A stretch of 35,488 bases of DNA from an uncultured Gemmiger sp. (GTDB lineage: Bacteria > Bacillota > Clostridia > Oscillospirales > Ruminococcaceae): assembly GCA_944382835.1 (NCBI GenBank), contig CALWNP010000027.1:1-35488 (forward strand), written 5' to 3'. Positions 32,296-35,488 of the stretch are shown here, one piece after another. The position numbers and the translations under genes were made by a program. A model generated the notes under the pieces. The model did no database searches. It was given only the letters and a program-made list of their open reading frames with translations, and was not told the DNA's origin. How positions within the stretch are numbered: position 1 is the first letter of the stretch; each line of letters begins with the position of its first letter.

Positions 32296-32311
32296 ATCAA
32301 AAATAGTTGAT
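32296..32311. promoter_or_regulatory. ArsR operator at the arsR start site
   Basis: Inverted repeat ATCAA-N6-TTGAT located at about +1 to +16 of the predicted arsR transcript, a classic place for a repressor. It matches the repeat at 31909-31924. Confidence 0.7.
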
Positions 32312-32317
32312 GCATTA

Positions 32318-32346
32318 AGAGTAGCACAACACGTCCCTGCTGTCAA
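32318..32346 (-). promoter_or_regulatory. arsR promoter
   Basis: On the minus strand TTGACA (32346-32341), 17 bp, TACTCT (32323-32318). The -35 box overlaps the last codons of the LysR gene upstream. Confidence 0.75.
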
Positions 32347-33254
32347 GCCTTGGCGGGGTCCGGCAGCTCGTCCAGCGAGCGGAGAAGCTGATCCAGGAAC
32401 TTGTTGGCCGCCTTGGAAAAGACCTGGTATTTTTTCCAGATCAGGGTGGCCTCGGATTCCAGATGGGGCGACAGCGGCCGGAAGCAAAGGTCGCTGTCTC
32501 CGCTGGTGTTCACCAGCTGGTCAAAGCAGAGGGTATAGCCCAATCCCTCGCTGGTGAGCAGTGAGGCATTGAAGATCAGGTTGTAGGTGGCCACGATGTT
32601 CAGCTGGGAGAGATTCCGTTTCAGCCACAACGCCGGGGGCCAGTCCTCGAATTTTCGGTTGCTGACGATGAGGGGCTTGTCCCACAGATCCTGGGGGCGG
32701 ATGGCCTCCTTGGCCGCCAGGGGAGAATCCCGGCGCATCAGCACCCCCCATACATCCCGGACCGGTACCGTCACCGATTCATACTTGGTGGAATCCGCCT
32801 TGCCGTAGATCAGGCCGAAGTCGATCAGCCCCTTGTCCAGCTGCTCCATCACATAGACGGCGTTGCCGCTGTACAGATGGTAATGGATGTTGGGGCAGCT
32901 CTGCCTGAGCTCCTCCGCCACCTTGGCAAAGAGCCGGATGATCTGGGTCTCCCCTGCCCCGATGCAGACATCCCCGGCGATGTTGTCGTCCGAGAGCTGG
33001 ATCTCGCTCTCGGTTTTCTGCACCAGCTCCAGAATCTCCTGGGCCCGCTTGCGCAGCACCATACCCTCCTCGGTCAGTGTCACCTTGCGGGAGCCCTTGC
33101 TGCCCCGGATCAGCAGCGGCTTGCCCAGTTCCTCCTCCAGCGCTTTGAGCTGGGTGGACAGGGTGGGCTGGGACAGATGCAGGGATTTGGCGGCCCCCGA
33201 AATGCTCTGTTCCCGAGCCACCGCTAAAAAATATTGCAGCACACGCAGTTCCAT
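32343..33254 (-). CDS. LysR-family transcriptional regulator
   Basis: 303 residues. The N-terminal helix-turn-helix reads LQYFLAVAREQSISGAAKSLHLSQPTLSTQLKALEEELGKPLL, followed by a linker helix and a two-lobed effector domain from about 90. The effector is unknown. The ATG at 33254 has AGGAGG at 8 bases; a GTG at 33263 in the same frame would lie against it. It diverges from the small-protein/DUF3737/decarboxylase-cupin operon and probably controls it, as LysR genes often do with their divergent neighbours. Confidence 0.94.
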   Translation of the reverse strand: MELRVLQYFLAVAREQSISGAAKSLHLSQPTLSTQLKALEEELGKPLLIRGSKGSRKVTLTEEGMVLRKRAQEILELVQKTESEIQLSDDNIAGDVCIGAGETQIIRLFAKVAEELRQSCPNIHYHLYSGNAVYVMEQLDKGLIDFGLIYGKADSTKYESVTVPVRDVWGVLMRRDSPLAAKEAIRPQDLWDKPLIVSNRKFEDWPPALWLKRNLSQLNIVATYNLIFNASLLTSEGLGYTLCFDQLVNTSGDSDLCFRPLSPHLESEATLIWKKYQVFSKAANKFLDQLLRSLDELPDPAKA

Positions 33255-33269
33255 GTGCCTCACCTCCTG

Positions 33270-33300
33270 GGTTCAGTGTGGTTCAGTGTAGGTTCAGTGT
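33270..33300. repeat. Three direct repeats of GGTTCAGTGT in front of the LysR gene
   Basis: Copies at 33270-33279, 33280-33289 and 33291-33300. They cover the LysR leader and its likely -10 box, so they may be binding sites for autoregulation, or a recent short duplication. Confidence 0.9.
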
Positions 33301-33324
33301 ACCAGATTTTTGTATAGGTTTCAA
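33296..33324 (-). promoter_or_regulatory. Promoter of the LysR gene
   Basis: On the minus strand TTGAAA (33324-33319), 17 bp, TACACT (33301-33296). The -10 box is part of the third direct repeat. Confidence 0.6.
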
Positions 33325-33351
33325 GAATGCAAAACCATCGTTACTAAGTAT

Positions 33352-33380
33352 TTGTTATTTTTTCTTTGCTGCGCTATACT
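33352..33380 (+). promoter_or_regulatory. Promoter of the DUF3737 operon
   Basis: TTGTTA (33352-33357), 17 bp, TATACT (33375-33380). It diverges from the LysR promoter; 27 bp separate the two -35 boxes. The leader to the first gene is about 70 nt. Confidence 0.75.
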
Positions 33381-33455
33381 AGAACCGTAGAAACAACCAA
33401 GGTCCCGGGAACAATCCGGCGCAGTGCACGCGCCACGGAAAGGATGCCATCTTGT

Positions 33456-33719
33456 ATGCAGAGTGCCGAACAACAGCTCCTGCAAAATCTGCTGGATGCC
33501 GGCTGTGACACCCAGACGGTACAGGAATTTCTGAGCTGTCGGAAGACAGGAAATCTGGACCGTCAGCTTTGTCTGCTGGCCAGTCAGCGCAAGCGGCTTT
33601 TGGCGGGGGTGCACCGTCAGGAAGAGCAGATCTGCTGCCTGGACTATCTGGTATTTCAGTTGGAAACACGGCGGGAATCCTCCGCCCAAAAGGAGACAAA
33701 GATTCATGAATCAGATTGA
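33456..33719 (+). CDS. Small Cys-containing helical protein of unknown function
   Basis: 87 residues (91 if the ATG at 33444 is used). It looks fully helical: EQQLLQNLLDAGCDTQTVQEF, then LDRQLCLLASQRKRLLAGVH and a heptad-like stretch QEEQICCLDYLVFQLE. Five cysteines are spread along it. No family was recognised. AAAGGA lies 11 bases from the chosen ATG and only 2 from the earlier one. It overlaps the DUF3737 gene by 14 bp, so it is coupled to it. It may be an accessory or regulatory partner. Confidence 0.75.
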   Translation: MQSAEQQLLQNLLDAGCDTQTVQEFLSCRKTGNLDRQLCLLASQRKRLLAGVHRQEEQICCLDYLVFQLETRRESSAQKETKIHESD

Positions 33720-34566
33720 ACATCAGACATTTGACCAGGAGCGTGCCCTCTACGGCGCCCACCGGCTGGTGGTCAGCCACTGTGCTTTTGACGGCCCGGC
33801 CGACGGAGAAAGCGCTCTGAAAGAAGCTTCTGACATCGAGGCCGACCACTGCTTTTGCAACCTGCGCTATCCTTTCTGGCACGATCACCGGCTGAAGATC
33901 ACCAACTGCGAGATGACCGAGCTATGCCGGGCGGCACTGTGGTACTCCCAGGATGTGGAAATCGAGGATACCAAGCTCCACGGCATCAAGGCCCTGCGGG
34001 AATGCGACCGGGTGACCATGCGCCGGTGCGACATCCGCTCGCCGGAGTTCGGCTGGTCGGTGCGGGGCATCCGGATGGAGGACTGCACCGCCGAGAGCGA
34101 ATATTTCATGATGCGCTCCGACCACCTGACCTTCCGCAACGTTCAGTTCAAGGGCAAGTATTCCTTCCAGTACATCCAGGACGCCACCTTTGACAACTGC
34201 ACCTTCGACACCAAGGACGCTTTCTGGCATGCCCACAATGTGGTGGTGCGCAACTGTGTGGTCAAGGGAGAATACCTGGCCTGGTACTGCGAAGGCGTCA
34301 CCTTCGATCACTGCAAGATCATTGGCACCCAGCCGCTGTGCTACTGCAAGAACCTGACCCTCATCGACTGCGAGATGCTCGACACCGATCTCTGTTTCGA
34401 GAAGTCCCAGGTGCAGGCCACCCTCACCACCCCGGTGCTCAGCATCAAGAACCCCCGCTCCGGCTGCATCACCCTGCCCTCGGTGGGCGAGATCATCCGG
34501 GATGATCCCGAAAGCCAGGGCGAGATCCGGCTGACCCAGCACGAGGGACCGGGCCTTTCGGCCTGA
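33706..34566 (+). CDS. DUF3737 family protein, right-handed beta-helix
   Basis: 286 residues, the whole length of this family. The sequence is made of short repeats with the rhythm of a beta-helix, each near 20 residues: VTMRRCDIRSPEFGW, IRMEDCTAESEYFMM, LTFRNVQFKGKYSFQY, ATFDNCTFDTKDAFWH, VVVRNCVVKGEYLAWY, VTFDHCKIIGTQPLCY and LTLIDCEMLDTDLCF. Aromatic pairs recur at the same turn. No secretion signal is seen, so it acts in the cytosol. Its function is unknown; the pectate-lyase-like shape suggests sugar or ligand binding. AAAGGAG lies upstream. Confidence 0.9.
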   Translation: MNQIEHQTFDQERALYGAHRLVVSHCAFDGPADGESALKEASDIEADHCFCNLRYPFWHDHRLKITNCEMTELCRAALWYSQDVEIEDTKLHGIKALRECDRVTMRRCDIRSPEFGWSVRGIRMEDCTAESEYFMMRSDHLTFRNVQFKGKYSFQYIQDATFDNCTFDTKDAFWHAHNVVVRNCVVKGEYLAWYCEGVTFDHCKIIGTQPLCYCKNLTLIDCEMLDTDLCFEKSQVQATLTTPVLSIKNPRSGCITLPSVGEIIRDDPESQGEIRLTQHEGPGLSA

Positions 34567-34618
34567 TCCCCTGCCCCCCCCCATCCATGATACACTGCTT
34601 TGAAGGAGGATATACCCC

Positions 34619-35374
34619 ATGTCTGTGAAACAAACCGCCGGGAGAGATTCCCTGGGCGAGTTCGCCCCCACCTTTGCCGCCCTCAACGATGACGTGCTGT
34701 TTGGGGAGGTCTGGAGCCGGCAAGACCGGCTTTCGCTGCGGGACCGCTCGCTGGTCACCGTCACCGCCCTGATGGCTCAGGGTCTGGTGGATTCCTCCTT
34801 CCAGTACCATCTGCAGACCGCCAAGGCCAACGGCATCACCCGCAGCGAGATCGCAGAAATCCTGACCCACGCCGCCTTCTACGCCGGCTGGCCCAAGGCC
34901 TGGGCCGCCTTCCGGATGGCCAAGGAAATCTGGGCCACCCCCGACTCCGCCGCTGACGCCAAGGCCGCTCATCAGGCCGCTATGCTCTTTCCCATCGGCC
35001 AGCCCAACGACGGCTACGCCCAATACTTCATCGGGCAGAGCTACCTGGCCCCGGTTTCCACCAGCCAGGTGGGGATCTACAACGTCACCTTTGAACCGGG
35101 CTGCCGCAACAACTGGCATATCCACGACGCCAAAACCGGCGGCGGCCAGATCCTGATTTGTCTGGCCGGCCGCGGCTACTACCAGGAATGGGGCAAGCCT
35201 GCCCAGGAACTGCACCCCGGTGACGTGGTCAACATTCCCGCAGGAGTCAAGCACTGGCATGGTGCCGCCCCCGACAGCTGGTTCTCCCACCTGGCCGTGG
35301 AAGTGCCCGGCACCGAGAGCTCCAACGAATGGCTGGAGCCGATGGAGGATGCGGTCTACGGTCTGCTGAAATAA
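34619..35374 (+). CDS. Carboxymuconolactone decarboxylase-like/cupin fusion protein
   Basis: 251 residues. Residues 1-110 match the carboxymuconolactone decarboxylase family: LRDRSLVTVTALMAQG, QYHLQTAKANGITRSEIAEILTHAAFYAGWPKAWAA. No CxxC pair of the peroxidase (AhpD) type is present. Residues 130-240 are a cupin: NNWHIHDAKTGGGQILICLAGRGYYQEWG, then ELHPGDVVNIPAGVKHWHGA, with the His/Glu metal ligands of the barrel mostly visible. The fused pair occurs in putative dioxygenase or quinone-handling enzymes; the reaction is unknown. AAGGAGG precedes the start. It ends the operon after the DUF3737 gene, 52 bp on. Confidence 0.93.
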   Translation: MSVKQTAGRDSLGEFAPTFAALNDDVLFGEVWSRQDRLSLRDRSLVTVTALMAQGLVDSSFQYHLQTAKANGITRSEIAEILTHAAFYAGWPKAWAAFRMAKEIWATPDSAADAKAAHQAAMLFPIGQPNDGYAQYFIGQSYLAPVSTSQVGIYNVTFEPGCRNNWHIHDAKTGGGQILICLAGRGYYQEWGKPAQELHPGDVVNIPAGVKHWHGAAPDSWFSHLAVEVPGTESSNEWLEPMEDAVYGLLK

Positions 35375-35415
35375 ACAACTCTCCTGCCCATCTTATCCCA
35401 TAACCCCACAAGCAA

Positions 35416-35488
35416 ATCGAGTAGGAGGCTACCCATTAGTTGAGCAGCCGTCCTCTCACACCACCGTGCGTACCGTTCGGTACACGGC
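35416..35488 (-). mobile_element. 3' end of a group II intron (domains V and VI), truncated by the window
   Basis: Read on the minus strand, 35488-35463 forms the domain V hairpin with a two-base bulge (most of it visible). 35457-35416 forms domain VI: a stem GAGAGGA/TCCTACTC with one bulged A at 35422 and a second stem GGCTGC/GTAGCC. The A is 7 bases from the 3' end, as expected for the branch point, and the intron would end in GAT. The remaining intron, including any reverse transcriptase, lies beyond the right edge. It is inserted 42 bp after the cupin gene stop, in intergenic DNA. Confidence 0.85.

Noticed and set aside
34552-34563. Small palindrome GGCCTTTCGGCC over the DUF3737 stop codon.
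   Set aside because: The stem is only 4 bp with no T-run; too weak for a terminator, and the next gene is likely in the same operon.
1-35488. CRISPR arrays, tRNA or rRNA genes, prophage or plasmid replication genes.
   Set aside because: No regularly spaced repeats, cloverleaf sequences or matching proteins were seen on either strand.

Overview
The window looks like a chromosomal segment of a GC-rich Firmicute of the Oscillospiraceae/Ruminococcaceae type (Faecalibacterium, Gemmiger or Subdoligranulum-like). This is inferred from high GC with Gram-positive ribosome sites (AGGAGG), near-consensus TTGACA-17-TATAAT promoters, a T-box leader in front of pheST, a class B sortase, and YesM/YesN-type two-component genes. 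No rRNA, tRNA, CRISPR array or prophage is visible. The only mobile-element sequence is the 3' end of a group II intron cut off by the right edge.

Layout, left to right. (1) 1-4152, minus strand: a membrane-anchored protein of unknown function and the dTDP-sugar genes rfbA-rfbD-rfbB; rfbC is not present. (2) 4337-7754, plus strand: a small lipoprotein-like protein with a C-terminal sorting signal (TPATG), a class B sortase behind a terminator, and a large polytopic membrane protein. (3) 7826-8637: a PC4-type single-stranded DNA-binding protein and an HD-domain hydrolase. (4) 8711-12550, minus: pheS-pheT under a phenylalanine T-box. (5) A Bax-inhibitor-1 family membrane protein diverges from hemW. 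(6) 14577-16967, minus: a NitT/TauT-type ABC transporter. It diverges from a Crp/Fnr regulator, a GtrB-type glycosyltransferase and a flavin-reductase-like protein. (7) 19418-28103, minus: a sugar-sensing three-component set (AraC-type response regulator, YesM-type kinase, sugar-binding lipoprotein), followed by mglB-mglA-mglC and a membrane protein with two InlB-type repeats. (8) 28272-30067, plus: a winged-helix regulator and an MFS efflux gene whose frame is broken inside an octanucleotide tandem repeat. (9) 30126-32282, minus: an arsenic-type cluster (arsR, DUF318 permease, thioredoxin-like protein, arsenate-reductase-like protein). (10) 32343-35374: a LysR regulator divergent from a small protein, a DUF3737 beta-helix protein and a carboxymuconolactone decarboxylase-cupin fusion, then the group II intron end.

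How the parts fit. The sensor set and mglBAC form one galactose/glucose sensing and uptake locus. The lipoprotein-like gene and the sortase look like a substrate-enzyme pair. The ars genes carry two matching inverted repeats placed as ArsR operators. The most interesting observations are the 8-bp repeat that looks like a phase-variation switch in the efflux gene, the sortase/substrate pair, the three-component sugar sensor next to its transporter, and the paired ars operators. All family assignments were made by reading translated sequence and motifs; no database search was run.
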